From: Cellulophaga sp. HaHa_2_95
GTDB taxonomy: Bacteria > Bacteroidota > Bacteroidia > Flavobacteriales > Flavobacteriaceae
DNA length: 64,000 bases
Direction of reading: 5' to 3'
Assembly: GCF_019278565.1 (NCBI RefSeq)
Contig: NZ_CP058988.1
Coordinates: 1,674,001-1,738,000 of the forward strand
Below are positions 9,689-19,779 of the stretch, in pieces. A program made the position numbers and the translations under genes. The number at the start of each line of letters is the position of its first letter. Within the stretch, counting starts at the first letter, position 1. The notes beneath the pieces are model-generated. The model searched no databases. It had not been told where the DNA came from and saw only the letters and a list, made by a program, of their open reading frames with translations.

Positions 9689-10758
9689 TGAATTTCTCGC
9701 TCTCATACGTTCGTAGTGTTTTAGCACTTTTGGTTTTCACCCTAATCGGGTGTAAAAGTAATAAGACTAGGCTGAATGATATTCAAGTCATAGGCAGCCA
9801 TAACTCTTATAAGGTAGCGATAGAAAAGCCTTTGTATGATTATTTGTACAGCCTTGAACCTGAAAAAATAGAAGGATTACAGTACGGACATATATCATTA
9901 GAAAAACAATTAGATCTAGGGTTAAGAAATTTAGAGCTAGACGTTTTTTATGATCCACTAGGGGGGCATTTTTCTAATCCAAAAGGATTAGCAATTGTAA
10001 AATCTTTAGGAGAAGAGCCTTTAGCTTTTGATGTGGAAGAGAAATTAAAAGTACCCGGGCTTAAAATGTTTCATGTTCAGGATATTGATTTTAGAAGTCA
10101 TGATTTACTCTTTAAAGACGGACTCAAATCTTTAAAAAAATGGTCTGATAAACATCCAGAGCATACGCCCATTGTTATTTTAATGAATACAAAAGATCAA
10201 AAGGTTCCGCAAACAAGAACGCCTTTAGTTTTTGGTAAAAATGCCTTGGATAGTTTAGACGTAGAAATCAGAAGTGTTTTTCCTTCGGATAAATTGATCA
10301 CCCCAGATCTTGTTCGTGGTAATTTTAAAACCTTAGAAGAAGCTGTTTTAACTGTTGGTTGGCCAAAACTAAAGAATCTAAGAGGCAAGTTCTTATTTGT
10401 TTTGGATGAAAAGGAGGAGAGAATTAATGACTATATAGTAGATCATCAATCTTTAAAAGGAAGAGTTCTTTTTGTAAACAGTAAAGAAGGCAACCCTGAA
10501 GCAGCCTTTAGAATCGTAAATAACCCCGTTAAAGATTTTGAATATATTAAAACATTAGTAGCCAAAGGGTATATGGTACGCACGCGAGCAGATGCGGCCA
10601 CAAAAGAAGCACGTATTAACAATTATAAGAAATTTGAAAAGGCAGAGGCTTCTGGAGCACAAGTAATTTCTACAGATTATTATGTGCCGTCTACCTTATT
10701 TGCCTCTGAGTATAAAGTGATTTTTGAAGACGGTACCTATGAAAGAATTAAAAAATAA
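9688..10758 (+). CDS. PI-PLC-like calcium-dependent phosphodiesterase, lipoprotein
   Basis: 356-residue lipoprotein (lipobox LIGC, Cys22). The fold is the PI-PLC/GDPD superfamily, closest to the Ca-dependent PI-PLC1-like group: catalytic-type GSHNSY with His38, metal-binding NLELDVFYDP with Glu83 and Asp85, and a second His at 129 in KMFHVQDIDF. These are the positions expected for two-histidine phosphodiester cleavage with calcium. Its start overlaps the GH3 stop by one base, so it is translationally coupled. Family members cleave phosphatidylinositol or related phosphodiesters. Its presence with a second phosphoesterase, and upstream of an inositol oxygenase, points to an inositol-phosphate-bearing substrate, but this is inference. 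It is probably anchored facing the periplasm or the surface. Confidence 0.75.
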   Translation: MNFSLSYVRSVLALLVFTLIGCKSNKTRLNDIQVIGSHNSYKVAIEKPLYDYLYSLEPEKIEGLQYGHISLEKQLDLGLRNLELDVFYDPLGGHFSNPKGLAIVKSLGEEPLAFDVEEKLKVPGLKMFHVQDIDFRSHDLLFKDGLKSLKKWSDKHPEHTPIVILMNTKDQKVPQTRTPLVFGKNALDSLDVEIRSVFPSDKLITPDLVRGNFKTLEEAVLTVGWPKLKNLRGKFLFVLDEKEERINDYIVDHQSLKGRVLFVNSKEGNPEAAFRIVNNPVKDFEYIKTLVAKGYMVRTRADAATKEARINNYKKFEKAEASGAQVISTDYYVPSTLFASEYKVIFEDGTYERIKK

Positions 10759-10762
10759 AAGT

Positions 10763-13729
10763 ATGTTTAAATATCTAGGAGTACTCTTGGTTTGTTTTCT
10801 GGGATCTGTTGTAATGGCGCAAGAGACTAAGAAGGCAGAATTCTCAATTGTTGATGAGAGCCATACGGTAACTATACTAATCGATAAAAAAGATGCAAAA
10901 GTAGTATCTATTGCAGCAACTATTTTTGCAAATGATGTTTCAAAAGTAACAGGGAAAAAACCAGTTGTAGGTTCTAAAGCTAATCTAACTTCTTCGGCTA
11001 TAATTGTAGGGACTATTGGTAAAAATACCATGATAGATAAACTGATTGCCTCTGGGAAGCTAGACGTTTCTAAGCTTCAAAATCAATGGGAACGTTATGC
11101 GATTCAAATTATCGAAAACCCAATTAAAGGCATAGATAAAGCTATAGTTATTGTAGGTAGCGACCGTAGAGGAACCGCTTATGGGATTTTGGAATTGTCT
11201 AGAAAAATTGGTGTATCTCCTTGGGAATGGTGGGCAGATGTAACACCAGAAAAGAAAGAAGTACTTTCTGTTAGTATTCATAATACGGTGTCTAAAAGTC
11301 CGTCTGTAAAATATAGAGGGGTATTCTTAAATGATGAAGATTGGGGCTTGCAACGTTGGGCGGCTTTAAATTTTGAACCAGAAACAGGAGATATAGGACC
11401 TAAAACGTATGCTAAAGTTTTTGAATTGTTATTGCGATTAAGAGCCAATACCATTTGGCCAGCTATGCATTCGAGTACCAAACCATTTTATTCGTATCCT
11501 GAGAATAAATTTGTGGCAGATGATTATGCCATAGTGATAGGAACATCACATGCAGAGCCTATGTTGAGCAACATTAATACAGAGTGGAAACATGATAAAA
11601 TGGGCGAGTATCGGTATGATACAAATTCAGAAACTATTAAAAATCTATTTACGAAAAGAGTAAAAGAAACAGCAAAATTAGAAGGAATTTACACTACAGG
11701 AATGCGAGGGGAACATGATTCGCCTATGATTGTTGGTGAGGATGATACAGATGCACAGGTTCATTTATTAGAACGTGTCATTACAGATCAACGGGCTATA
11801 TTAAAAAAGGAAACTAAAAAGAATCCAACAGCTATTCCACAAGCATTTGTGCCTTATAAGGAAGTATTAAATTACTACCAAAGCGGATTAAAATTACCAG
11901 AAGATATTACGCTGGTATGGACGGATGATAATTACGGGTATATGCGTCAATTAAGTACTCCTAAGGAACAAACAAGACCTGGTGGGGCAGGAGTATATTA
12001 CCATACGTCATATTGGGGAAGACCACATGATTATCTATGGCTAAATTCTACCAACCCTGTTTTAATGTGGGAAGAAATGTCTAAAGCTTACGAATTTCAA
12101 TCGCGTGATATTTGGATTTTGAATTGTGGCGATATCAAACCTCATGAATATAATATAGAGCTATTTTTAGACATGGCTTGGGATATGGATAACTTTGAAA
12201 AGAGTACGGCTGTGAAAACACATATACAAAGTTGGGCAGAACGTGAATTTGGAAAAGAAACAGCCGCCGAAATAACCGATGTGTTATTTGAAAATAACCG
12301 CCTAGCCTACATCAGGCGCCCAGAATTTATGGCTTGGAGTCAGGTAGAGCCAGTAACAAAAGAAGGAGAAACAGAATTAACCCAGTACCATTATGGCGAT
12401 GAGGTTTCAGAACGTATTAAGAGCTATGAAACTATTATTGAAAGGACAGAAATTTTATATGCAGGTATCGCTGATCATAGAAAAGATGCTTTTTATCAAC
12501 TCGTGTATTATTCTGTCATTGGAGCGTCAAAACTAAACCAGAAATGGCTGTATAGTTTTAAAAATAAATTTACGGCAAAGCAAGGCAGGCAGAGTGCCAA
12601 TGCATTTGGAGCTTTGTCAAAAGAAGCCTACCATCGTATAGAAGAAGAAACGACGTATTACAATACAAAACTTCAAAACGGAAAGTGGCATCATGTCATG
12701 ACCATGGCTCCTCGGTTTTTACCTGTTTTTGCGCAACCTGCAACTTCAACTGTGCAAACAGATCAAAAAGCAAAATTGGGCTTGGCTTTAGAAGGGTATC
12801 AGATGGAAGTTAATGATGAAATCATAAATAGTTATGCAGATGTGCTGCCTGTATTTAATAGCTACACCAATAGCACTTATTTTATTGATGTTTTTGTAGA
12901 AGGTGAGGGGGCAGTAGATTGGGTAGCAATACCAAAGGCAGATTGGATAAAATTATCAGAAGAGAAAGGCACCTTACGTTCTGAAAATCTAGAAAAACGT
13001 ATTTGGGTAAGTATCGATTGGACTAAAGTACCAAAAGGAGAGAACAAAAAAGAAGCTCCTCTAGGGCATGATTTTCAATTGATTCCACCAAGTTTTAAAG
13101 TAAATAGTGCTATAGATTTTATATCGGAAGGAAAAACAACAACGATAGGAGTTTCAGTTTATAATCCTGAATTCGAAAATTTAGAAAACTATAAAGGTTT
13201 TGTAGAAGATAAAGGATATGTATCTATTAATGCGGAGAATTACACGCGAAAAAAAGCAGGTAATGAAGCAGATTGGCAGTTGTTTGAGGGTATTGGTTAT
13301 ACGAACAAGGTTATTACGGCTTTGCCTAGAAATGCAACGCCAAATGTGAATTTAGAGGCCATTAAGGCAAATAGCCCTGTTTTAGAATATGACTTTTATA
13401 CTTTTAACTTTGGAGAAGTAGCTGTAAATTTACAAGCAGTGCCCACCCATGCGCCACACGCTGGGATTGGCGTACGTTGTGCCGTTGCTATTGATGATGC
13501 ATCACCGGTTTTAGTAGATTTTCAGACCATAGGACGCAGTGATGAATGGAAAGAGAATGTACTTAAAAATGCATCCGTAAAAGCTGCTAAGCAAATAGTA
13601 AATAAAGCAGGGAAACATACCTTGAAAATATGGATGGTAGACCCTGGAGTAATGATAGATCAAGTGTTGATAGATTTAGGAGGATGGAAAAAGAGCTATG
13701 CGTTTCCGAAAGAAACAGCCAAAAAATGA
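10763..13729 (+). CDS. GH115 alpha-glucuronidase
   Basis: I choose ATG 10763, which lies 4 bases after the previous stop and gives a typical signal peptide (MFKYLGVLLVCFLGSVVMAQ); the in-frame ATGs at 10724 and 10739 would lie inside the previous gene and add 13 charged residues. The mature protein (988 residues in total) has the full GH115 order: N-terminal alpha/beta domain with RGTAYGILELSRKIGVSPW, catalytic barrel with RGVFLNDEDWGLQRWAALNFEPETG split across residues about 190-215, LLLRLRANTIWPAMH, GMRGEHDSPM and WTDDNYGYMRQL, a helical segment, and a C-terminal beta-sandwich from about residue 810 (GH115_C type). The family releases glucuronic acid or its 4-O-methyl form from xylan and other glycans. 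It overlaps the next gene by 4 bases. Confidence 0.92.
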   Translation: MFKYLGVLLVCFLGSVVMAQETKKAEFSIVDESHTVTILIDKKDAKVVSIAATIFANDVSKVTGKKPVVGSKANLTSSAIIVGTIGKNTMIDKLIASGKLDVSKLQNQWERYAIQIIENPIKGIDKAIVIVGSDRRGTAYGILELSRKIGVSPWEWWADVTPEKKEVLSVSIHNTVSKSPSVKYRGVFLNDEDWGLQRWAALNFEPETGDIGPKTYAKVFELLLRLRANTIWPAMHSSTKPFYSYPENKFVADDYAIVIGTSHAEPMLSNINTEWKHDKMGEYRYDTNSETIKNLFTKRVKETAKLEGIYTTGMRGEHDSPMIVGEDDTDAQVHLLERVITDQRAILKKETKKNPTAIPQAFVPYKEVLNYYQSGLKLPEDITLVWTDDNYGYMRQLSTPKEQTRPGGAGVYYHTSYWGRPHDYLWLNSTNPVLMWEEMSKAYEFQSRDIWILNCGDIKPHEYNIELFLDMAWDMDNFEKSTAVKTHIQSWAEREFGKETAAEITDVLFENNRLAYIRRPEFMAWSQVEPVTKEGETELTQYHYGDEVSERIKSYETIIERTEILYAGIADHRKDAFYQLVYYSVIGASKLNQKWLYSFKNKFTAKQGRQSANAFGALSKEAYHRIEEETTYYNTKLQNGKWHHVMTMAPRFLPVFAQPATSTVQTDQKAKLGLALEGYQMEVNDEIINSYADVLPVFNSYTNSTYFIDVFVEGEGAVDWVAIPKADWIKLSEEKGTLRSENLEKRIWVSIDWTKVPKGENKKEAPLGHDFQLIPPSFKVNSAIDFISEGKTTTIGVSVYNPEFENLENYKGFVEDKGYVSINAENYTRKKAGNEADWQLFEGIGYTNKVITALPRNATPNVNLEAIKANSPVLEYDFYTFNFGEVAVNLQAVPTHAPHAGIGVRCAVAIDDASPVLVDFQTIGRSDEWKENVLKNASVKAAKQIVNKAGKHTLKIWMVDPGVMIDQVLIDLGGWKKSYAFPKETAKK

Positions 13730-15585
13730 ACAGGTTATCATTGAAAATAATAGAAAAAGGTTTTCTAATGGCCTTATTGTTTTCAATACTTTCTTGTGCA
13801 GATAAGACGGTAGAAAAAAGTGTCGAGGATGTTCAAATTGCCTTTATAGCAGATGCACATTTTCAAGATATTTATGCACATTTTGAAGATACCGATTACC
13901 AAGGGATAAAGATTCCAAATACGGAAAACTTTGCGAATATCAGGACAATGAATGCGCAATTAAAGTCCACCAGAATATTTAACGAAAACTACTTTGCGTT
14001 TATAGAAGCTTTAGAGGATATCGCAGCTAGAGGAATTAAATATGTTGCCTTGCCTGGAGATTTTAGTGATGACGGGCAACCTGTTCATGTAAAAGGGCTG
14101 CGTAAAATATTGGATACCTATACTAAAAAGCATGGAATGTTCTTCTTTGCAACAACCGGAAATCATGATCCTGTAAAACCATTTACCCAAGAAGCGGGTA
14201 AATCAGATTTTTTAGGAATAGGAGGTAGGGAACAAATAATTACTAGTGCCGTTACTAATTTAAAGGAGTCTGCAGCGGGAGAGTTAAGACCAATTATCAC
14301 CTCAGAAATTAAAAAATGGGGCTATGCTGATATTTTGAATGAAATGTCTTCTTTTGGGTTTTACCCAAAGAAAGAATATGTGTATTGGGAGACCCCTTTT
14401 TCTACCTATGCTTATGAAGATTATAGTTTTGATAAAGCAAAATCGGCATCAGCTTTAAAACAAAGAACATACCCTATTGATGCTTATAACGTACATCCTG
14501 ATGCTAGTTATTTAGTGGAACCTACTGAGGGTATTTGGCTTTTGGCCATAGATGCCAATGTATATGTACCTAATAAAGAATTAACAGAAGCATCTACAAA
14601 CCCAAAAGATTTTTCAGGGGCGAGTATCGGGTATAATAATGTGCTTTTACAAAAGTCTCATTTAATCTCTTGGGTAAAAAGAGTAGCAGCGTTAGCAAAG
14701 CAAAAAGGGAACGTGTTAATTGCCTTCAGCCACTATCCTATGGTAGATTTTAATGATGATGCTTCGGATGAACTCAAACAATTTTTTGGTGCTACTAAAA
14801 TGCAACTGCACCGCGTTCCAAACGAGGAAGTGGCACAAACTTTTGCAGATGCAGGCCTACAGATTCACTTTGGTGGGCACATGCATATTAACGATACTGG
14901 AGTGCGAACAAGTGGTCAAGGCAATACCTTGTTCAACATACAAACACCCTCGTTAGCAGCTTATGCTCCAGCCTATAAAATTTTAACCATTAAGTCTGCA
15001 TCGGAGTTTGAAGTAGAAACCGTGGTTATCGCGTCAGCTAAAAACTTCAACAGTTTGTTCCCATTATATGAGCAAGAATATGCCTATTTAAAAGAATCTG
15101 GAGCAACAGGGGTTTGGGATAAAGATATATTGACTACTAAAAATTATAGCGATTTTACGAAGTGGCATTTGAAGGAGTTAGTCCGATTACGGTTTTTACC
15201 AGACGATTGGCCAGTTGAGTTTTCAGAAGCTATGCTGAATAAAACAGGAAAAGAACTGTTAATAGAGAATTCTGATGATCTTGAACGTCTCAAGTTGCAA
15301 TTAGAAGCGCAAAACCTAAGCCTTGAAGAATTTAAATCGTGGTCCGGATTTGATATGATTTACGATTTTTATAAACTAAGAAGCGCAGACGAACTGGCCT
15401 TAAGGGATATTAGTCCTGATCGTATAAAACAGTATGCGCTTGTTTGTCAGGAATTTAAAAAATCTAAAAATACAGCATACCAACTTTGGGCTCAAATTTT
15501 TGAAAAAACGAAGAAAGGGGAACCTTCAGATCATTTTACTATAGATCTAAAGTCTAACAAAATTACCAGAATAGTACCTAAATAG
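13726..15585 (+). CDS. Calcineurin-like metallophosphoesterase, lipoprotein
   Basis: ATG 13726 overlaps the GH115 stop as ATGA and gives a good lipoprotein signal (FSILSC, Cys24); the longer frame from 13630 runs inside GH115 and is not needed. 619 residues. Metallophosphoesterase motifs in order: DAH at 43-45, LPGDFSDDG, TTGNHDP, FSHYPM and GGHMH, the complete two-metal set. The C-terminal about 200 residues are helical and unassigned. Such enzymes remove phosphate from mono- or diesters outside the cytoplasm. In this operon it could follow the PI-PLC-like enzyme, dephosphorylating a released glycosyl-inositol phosphate. It is the last gene of the tightly packed block, 68 bases upstream of the regulator gene. 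Confidence 0.82.
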   Translation: MNRLSLKIIEKGFLMALLFSILSCADKTVEKSVEDVQIAFIADAHFQDIYAHFEDTDYQGIKIPNTENFANIRTMNAQLKSTRIFNENYFAFIEALEDIAARGIKYVALPGDFSDDGQPVHVKGLRKILDTYTKKHGMFFFATTGNHDPVKPFTQEAGKSDFLGIGGREQIITSAVTNLKESAAGELRPIITSEIKKWGYADILNEMSSFGFYPKKEYVYWETPFSTYAYEDYSFDKAKSASALKQRTYPIDAYNVHPDASYLVEPTEGIWLLAIDANVYVPNKELTEASTNPKDFSGASIGYNNVLLQKSHLISWVKRVAALAKQKGNVLIAFSHYPMVDFNDDASDELKQFFGATKMQLHRVPNEEVAQTFADAGLQIHFGGHMHINDTGVRTSGQGNTLFNIQTPSLAAYAPAYKILTIKSASEFEVETVVIASAKNFNSLFPLYEQEYAYLKESGATGVWDKDILTTKNYSDFTKWHLKELVRLRFLPDDWPVEFSEAMLNKTGKELLIENSDDLERLKLQLEAQNLSLEEFKSWSGFDMIYDFYKLRSADELALRDISPDRIKQYALVCQEFKKSKNTAYQLWAQIFEKTKKGEPSDHFTIDLKSNKITRIVPK

Positions 15586-15653
15586 TAAAGGCTTGTTTCA
15601 TTTAGCTTTTGTAAATTTAGCCATCACTCAACTTTAAGTATTAAAATCTATCT

Positions 15654-18600
15654 ATGCGAAACATTGTTGCGATAACACTCTTTGCACTATTTTCGGTTTT
15701 GTGCAGTACAGCGCAGAATATAAAATTTGAACATTATAACGATGACAGCGGATTATCGCATAATTCGGTACGTCATATAGTTCAAGATAAATATGGTTTT
15801 TTGTGGTTGGGAACTTTCTCTGGTCTTAATAGGTTTGATGGCTACGAGTTTAAATCATATTTGAGCACTTCTACCGGGAACAATAAGATATACAATGATG
15901 ATATTACGGCATTGGTTCTTGACGAAGACGCCCATAATTTGTGGATTGGTACAAGAAACGGATTAACATTATTTAAAACAGATACCCAAACATTTACTAC
16001 GTACCTCCCAGATAAGAATGATCCTAACAGCTTACCAGATGCAGAAATAAGATCTGTATATGTAGATAAGTTTAAGCGGGTTTGGGTCGGAACAAAAACT
16101 AAAGGTTTATATATTTTTAGTGTTGATAACGGTAGTTTTAAGAAAATTGAGATTGCTAATTTCAATTATATAAAAGAAATTTTTGAAGACAAAAATGGCT
16201 ATATCTGGATAGGGAGTTATGATACGGGTGGTGTCGCAAAGATTACATTAGATGCACAGGGAGAGATATACCAAACCGTAGCTTATACGCTTTCTATTCC
16301 TAATTCTATTGAAAAAAACCCCTACTTAAATTTTATTTATGAGGATGCTAAATCTGATATTTTTATAGGAACAAGAGAAGGATTGTATAAATTAAACAGT
16401 GCTGCCAATGAGTTTGTAAATCTAAAGATTGATGATCCTGAAATCAGAGATAGTCTAGGGCCATATTTTTTGTCCGTAATACAAGCGCCAGATGGTAAAT
16501 ATTGGTTAGGAACCTTAGGGGGAGTAATTGTTTGCAGCCAATTGGAGGATATTAGCAAAGGGGAGTTTAAATGGTATTATTCAATCTTGCCAGATGATAA
16601 TTCTTTAGTAGATAACTTGGTTTCTGCTTTGTACTTTGATGCCTCCGGAGTTTTATGGATAGGAACAGAAGACGGCCTAGATAAATATGACCCGTATGAA
16701 AATCAATTTAATATCAATAAGGATATTTCGTTGCATATTAATAATCAGGTTCCTAGAATTCGTGGGTTTAATAAAACATATGATGCTAAGGTAATTGTAG
16801 CCACACGGCATAATGGGTTGTTCATTTCAGAAGAAGATAGCTTTATCCCTTTGTATAACAATCAGAAAGATATTGCTAGTATTTATTCTTTAGATGGCGA
16901 AGTGTTTTATTGTGGCTTATGGAACGGTAAACTATTGGTGTATGATTACAAAAAGAACACCTCTACAGTCGTCAATGTAGGCTTTGAACAATCGCCTATT
17001 TTTGCTTTCGAAAACCTGGGTGATGATCAATTATTAGTAGGTTCTTTTGGAGAAGGTGCAGTCGTTTTTAATACCAAAACCCTAGAAAAACAAGCAGGTA
17101 CCAATGTTTTATTAAAAGGGTATCAAATTAATGAGATTGTAAAACAGGCAGATGAATACATCTGGTTTGCAACAGAAACAGGTGTAGTAAAGTACATCCG
17201 AAATTCAAATTCTTTTACATATTACAAAACATCAGCTACAGATGAAGAAAGCTTACCACATGATAATGTCAGTGATATTATGTTTGATAAGGAAGGAAGG
17301 TTATGGGCAGCTACAAGACAGGGTATAAGTTGGTACCAACCGAAAACAGATAATTTTAAAGCACTTACCACGCCTAAAGAGCTTAAAGGAAAATGGGTTA
17401 CCGATATGTTAACCGATGCCAACGGTGATCTATGGCTAAATATGAACAATAATAGTATTGCAAGATTAAAATCTGATTTAAAAAACTACAATATTTATAA
17501 TGTGAATAGTGGTAATCGATTAGATGTATTTAGTTCTAGCGGTTTTTACAATTTTGGGAATTCTAATATTTATTTAGGAGGTAAAAACGGAATTATTTAT
17601 TTCTCACCATATACCATTAGAGAAAATCAAATAGCTCCAGAACCGGTAATTACAGAGTTTAAAATCCAGAATGAGGTCGTGTATCCAGGAACAGAAATTA
17701 ATGATCAAACACCCTTGGAAAAAGACATTAATGATAGTAAGAATATCACTTTAAATTATAAAAATAGAAACTTCTCACTCCAATTTTCCGCTCCTTCTTA
17801 TGCGAATGAAAGGCTAAATAAGTTTGAGTATATGTTAGAAGGTTTTGATGAGGATTGGATTGCGACAACGAGTAATTCTAGGACCGTACAGTATACCAAT
17901 TTATTTCCTGGTGATTATGTTTTTAAAATAAAATCTAGCAATAGTGATGGTTTTTGGAGTGATGAGGTTTCCTATGGGATTAAAATAAAGCCGCCATTTT
18001 GGTTAACCTACCAAGCATTACTTTTAGTTTTCGTCCTTCTAATTAGCATTGGTTATTTAATTAGAAGAGATATGAAAAATAGGCTTCGATTAAAGCAAGA
18101 ATTAGTCACCGAAAAAGTAAACAGGGAGCGCGATGTGAAATTGAATAATGAAAAGCTCCGTTTTTTTACCAATATCTCGCATGAACTAAGAACACCGTTA
18201 ACGCTAATTTTGGGGCCAGCAAAACAATTACTAGAAGAGGCAAATGAGAATAGTAGTGATTATCAAAAAAGTAGGTTCAATCTTATTCATCAAAATGCTA
18301 GTAGACTTTTAAATTTAGTGAACCAAGTACTTGATTTTAGAAAAGCACAAACAGGCGAATTAAAGCTGAAAGTTTCTAAAACGGACATTCTCCTATACAC
18401 GAAAAACACTTTTGATTCTTTCAAAGAGTTTGCTTACAATAAAAATATAGAGCTAAATTTTAATAGTGAACAAGAAATTCTTTTTGGTTGGATAGATCGA
18501 GATAAGTATGATAAAATCTTATACAATTTATTATCTAATGCGATAAAATTTACCAATAAGTATGGGCATGTAGATGTGTTTATTAGACTTAAAGGAGAGG

Positions 18601-19688
18601 CTGGTGAAGTGTTGGTTATAGAAGTGAGTGATGATGGTATCGGAATCCCTTTAAAAAGTCAGGAGAAAATTTTCACGAGGTTTTATCAAGCCACAAATAG
18701 TAAAGAAAACAATACAGGTTCTGGTATTGGTTTATCTTTAGTAAAATCTCTTGTAGAATTACATAAAGGAACTATAAGGGTTTCTAGTGAATCTAATCAA
18801 GGGAGTATATTTACTTTCGAGATTCCGATAGGAAGAAATAATTATTCTAAAAAAGAAGTTTTTGAGTTTGTTTCTAATGTAGCAGAAGAAGAGGCTATAC
18901 CATTCGTTCCGCAGAAGAAAGTAACAACCAATACAGAGATTAAAGAGAAAATTCTGGTGATAGAAGATAATACGGAATTAAGAAAATACTTAATAGATTA
19001 CCTATCTGATTATTATAAAGTGTATGAAGCAGAAAATGGCGAAGAAGGCTTAAAGATTTGCAGAAAAATAAAACCGATGCTATGCGTAGCAGATGTAATG
19101 ATGCCGATAATGGGCGGATTAGAATTTTGTAATGAATTGAAGAACGATGAATTTATAAGTCATATTCCAGTAGTGCTCTTAACGGCTTTGTCTGAAAATG
19201 AAGACAAGGTAAAAGGCTATGATGTAGGCGCTGATGCTTATTTGGTAAAACCGTTTGACCCTTCGTTACTGAAATCGGTAATTGTAAACATCATTAAAAC
19301 AAGACTAGAATTAAAGTCTAAGTTTTCTGATGAGGTAGAAAGTGAAGTAGGTTTGCTTGCCCATTCTCCAGTAGATAAAGCCCTCATGGAGCAAATAACG
19401 AAACTTATAGAAGAGAATTTAGATAAAGCCGATTTGACGACTACGTATCTATGTCAAGAATTAGGAATGAGTTCGTCTAAATTATACCGTAAAATTAAGG
19501 AGTTAACAGATTTAGCACCTAATGAATTTATAAGAACCATCCGCTTAAAGAAATCTGCGCAATTATTAAAAACCAAAAAGTACAATGTATCTGAGGTTAC
19601 GGATTTAATAGGTTTTAATGATCCATTATATTTTAGCCGTTGCTTTAAAAAGCAATTTGGTTTCCCACCTAGTAAATTGTTAAAGTAG
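15654..19688 (+). CDS. Hybrid two-component system regulator (HTCS)
   Basis: 1344 residues. Signal peptide, then a periplasmic sensor made of two-component regulator propeller repeats (recurring GLLWIGT, LWIGTRNGL, RVWVGT type blades) to about residue 690, a Y_Y_Y domain at about 700-780 ending KIKPPFW, one transmembrane helix at about 783-803, HisKA with ISHELRTPLT (His843), HATPase with LLSNAIKFT, DDGIGIP and GSGIGLSL, a receiver domain (about 1095-1215; phospho-acceptor Asp1147 in VADVMMP, Lys in LVKPFDP) and an AraC-type DNA-binding domain at about 1242-1344. HTCS proteins bind an oligosaccharide in the periplasm and switch on the adjacent degradation genes. It lies between the hydrolase block and the inositol-oxygenase block and probably controls one or both. 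Confidence 0.95.
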   Translation: MRNIVAITLFALFSVLCSTAQNIKFEHYNDDSGLSHNSVRHIVQDKYGFLWLGTFSGLNRFDGYEFKSYLSTSTGNNKIYNDDITALVLDEDAHNLWIGTRNGLTLFKTDTQTFTTYLPDKNDPNSLPDAEIRSVYVDKFKRVWVGTKTKGLYIFSVDNGSFKKIEIANFNYIKEIFEDKNGYIWIGSYDTGGVAKITLDAQGEIYQTVAYTLSIPNSIEKNPYLNFIYEDAKSDIFIGTREGLYKLNSAANEFVNLKIDDPEIRDSLGPYFLSVIQAPDGKYWLGTLGGVIVCSQLEDISKGEFKWYYSILPDDNSLVDNLVSALYFDASGVLWIGTEDGLDKYDPYENQFNINKDISLHINNQVPRIRGFNKTYDAKVIVATRHNGLFISEEDSFIPLYNNQKDIASIYSLDGEVFYCGLWNGKLLVYDYKKNTSTVVNVGFEQSPIFAFENLGDDQLLVGSFGEGAVVFNTKTLEKQAGTNVLLKGYQINEIVKQADEYIWFATETGVVKYIRNSNSFTYYKTSATDEESLPHDNVSDIMFDKEGRLWAATRQGISWYQPKTDNFKALTTPKELKGKWVTDMLTDANGDLWLNMNNNSIARLKSDLKNYNIYNVNSGNRLDVFSSSGFYNFGNSNIYLGGKNGIIYFSPYTIRENQIAPEPVITEFKIQNEVVYPGTEINDQTPLEKDINDSKNITLNYKNRNFSLQFSAPSYANERLNKFEYMLEGFDEDWIATTSNSRTVQYTNLFPGDYVFKIKSSNSDGFWSDEVSYGIKIKPPFWLTYQALLLVFVLLISIGYLIRRDMKNRLRLKQELVTEKVNRERDVKLNNEKLRFFTNISHELRTPLTLILGPAKQLLEEANENSSDYQKSRFNLIHQNASRLLNLVNQVLDFRKAQTGELKLKVSKTDILLYTKNTFDSFKEFAYNKNIELNFNSEQEILFGWIDRDKYDKILYNLLSNAIKFTNKYGHVDVFIRLKGEAGEVLVIEVSDDGIGIPLKSQEKIFTRFYQATNSKENNTGSGIGLSLVKSLVELHKGTIRVSSESNQGSIFTFEIPIGRNNYSKKEVFEFVSNVAEEEAIPFVPQKKVTTNTEIKEKILVIEDNTELRKYLIDYLSDYYKVYEAENGEEGLKICRKIKPMLCVADVMMPIMGGLEFCNELKNDEFISHIPVVLLTALSENEDKVKGYDVGADAYLVKPFDPSLLKSVIVNIIKTRLELKSKFSDEVESEVGLLAHSPVDKALMEQITKLIEENLDKADLTTTYLCQELGMSSSKLYRKIKELTDLAPNEFIRTIRLKKSAQLLKTKKYNVSEVTDLIGFNDPLYFSRCFKKQFGFPPSKLLK

Positions 19689-19779
19689 AGTTACTTACGT
19701 TTTGTTTTCTTTCCTAAAAATCCATGTTTTTGGTGTTTTAGTCCATTTGTTTATGGTATTTATATTTTAAATTGCCTAG

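Noticed and set aside
10724..10762. Longer GH115 start at 10724
   Set aside because: Adds charged residues before a good signal peptide and lies inside the preceding gene; 10763 is preferred.
13630..13725. Longer phosphoesterase start at 13630
   Set aside because: Would overlap GH115 by 100 bases and bury the lipoprotein signal; the ATGA at 13726 fits.
15586..15653. Promoter box upstream of the HTCS gene
   Set aside because: TAGCTTTTG and TAAATTTA are each one change from TAnnTTTG, with no matching -33; too weak to call.
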